Shown: positions 6,670 to 6,783 of the stretch, piece after piece
How positions within the stretch are numbered: position 1 is the first letter of the stretch
How the letters are laid out: each line of letters begins with the position of its first letter
Source of the DNA: Bacteroidetes bacterium CG2_30_32_10
Lineage (GTDB): Bacteria; Bacteroidota; Bacteroidia; Bacteroidales; CG2-30-32-10
Direction of reading: 5' to 3'
Length of the DNA stretch: 6,783 nucleotides
Assembly: GCA_001872995.1 (NCBI GenBank)
Contig: MNXO01000036.1
Span: 1-6,783 of the forward strand
Position numbers and translations under genes: made by a program
Notes under the pieces: model-generated
Database searches by the model: none
What the model saw: the letters and a program-made list of their open reading frames with translations, nothing else
What the model was told of the DNA's origin: nothing

Positions 6670-6783
6670 ATTAATAATTTTTGATTGTACAAAGAAACTA
6701 ATATTTTTAATAACATAACTAAAAATAGGGCGGTTTATTATATTTTTAAAAAAATATTTTATCTGATAAGTTTTTATTTCAAT
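6670..6783. other. AT-rich region upstream of porQ, no gene seen
   Basis: These 114 bases hold the presumed porQ leader and promoter. The best minus-strand match to the -7 box is TTTCTTTG at 6690-6697 (one mismatch to TAnnTTTG), without a clear -33 box. The rest is A/T runs interrupted by a short GGGCGG at 6728-6733. I see no repeat, RNA gene or second coding region. Confidence 0.4.

Overview
The window is AT-rich chromosomal DNA from a member of the Bacteroidota. The evidence is a PorQ-type outer-membrane protein of the type IX secretion system (found only in this phylum), a class II aldolase of the form seen in Bacteroides and relatives, a promoter with the phylum-specific TTTG / TAnnTTTG elements, and starts without Shine-Dalgarno sequences. 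No family or genus can be named from the sequence alone.

Layout. From 1 to about 376 lies the decayed 3' end of a C4 zinc-ribbon gene on the minus strand: the four-cysteine tail survives, but a nonsense codon and a frameshift interrupt it and the N-terminal half is gone. It sits directly downstream of an intact class II fructose-bisphosphate aldolase gene (386-1357, minus). A 152-base spacer follows, then an apparent two-gene unit transcribed leftward: a secreted S12-type serine hydrolase (3130-4662) and, 9 bases after it, apolipoprotein N-acyltransferase lnt (1510-3120). The 163-base gap 4663-4825 is a divergent promoter region. It carries a strong Bacteroidota promoter for the hydrolase/lnt unit and leads rightward to a PhnP-like metallo-beta-lactamase-fold hydrolase (4826-5587, plus, TTG start). 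That gene converges with porQ (5602-6669, minus, GTG start), and a small hairpin spanning both stop codons may end transcription from both sides. The last 114 bases are AT-rich sequence upstream of porQ.

How the genes relate. Three products act at the envelope: the hydrolase is exported, Lnt finishes lipoprotein acylation in the inner membrane, and PorQ is part of the cell-surface attachment machinery of type IX secretion. Aldolase is central glycolysis, and the PhnP-like enzyme is a cytoplasmic metallohydrolase with no phosphonate genes nearby. This looks like ordinary housekeeping sequence. I see no mobile element, CRISPR array, defence or toxin system, RNA gene or novel multigene system. 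The most notable points are the eroded zinc-ribbon gene next to fba, the complete PhnP-type metal-ligand set outside any phn context, and the two non-ATG starts.
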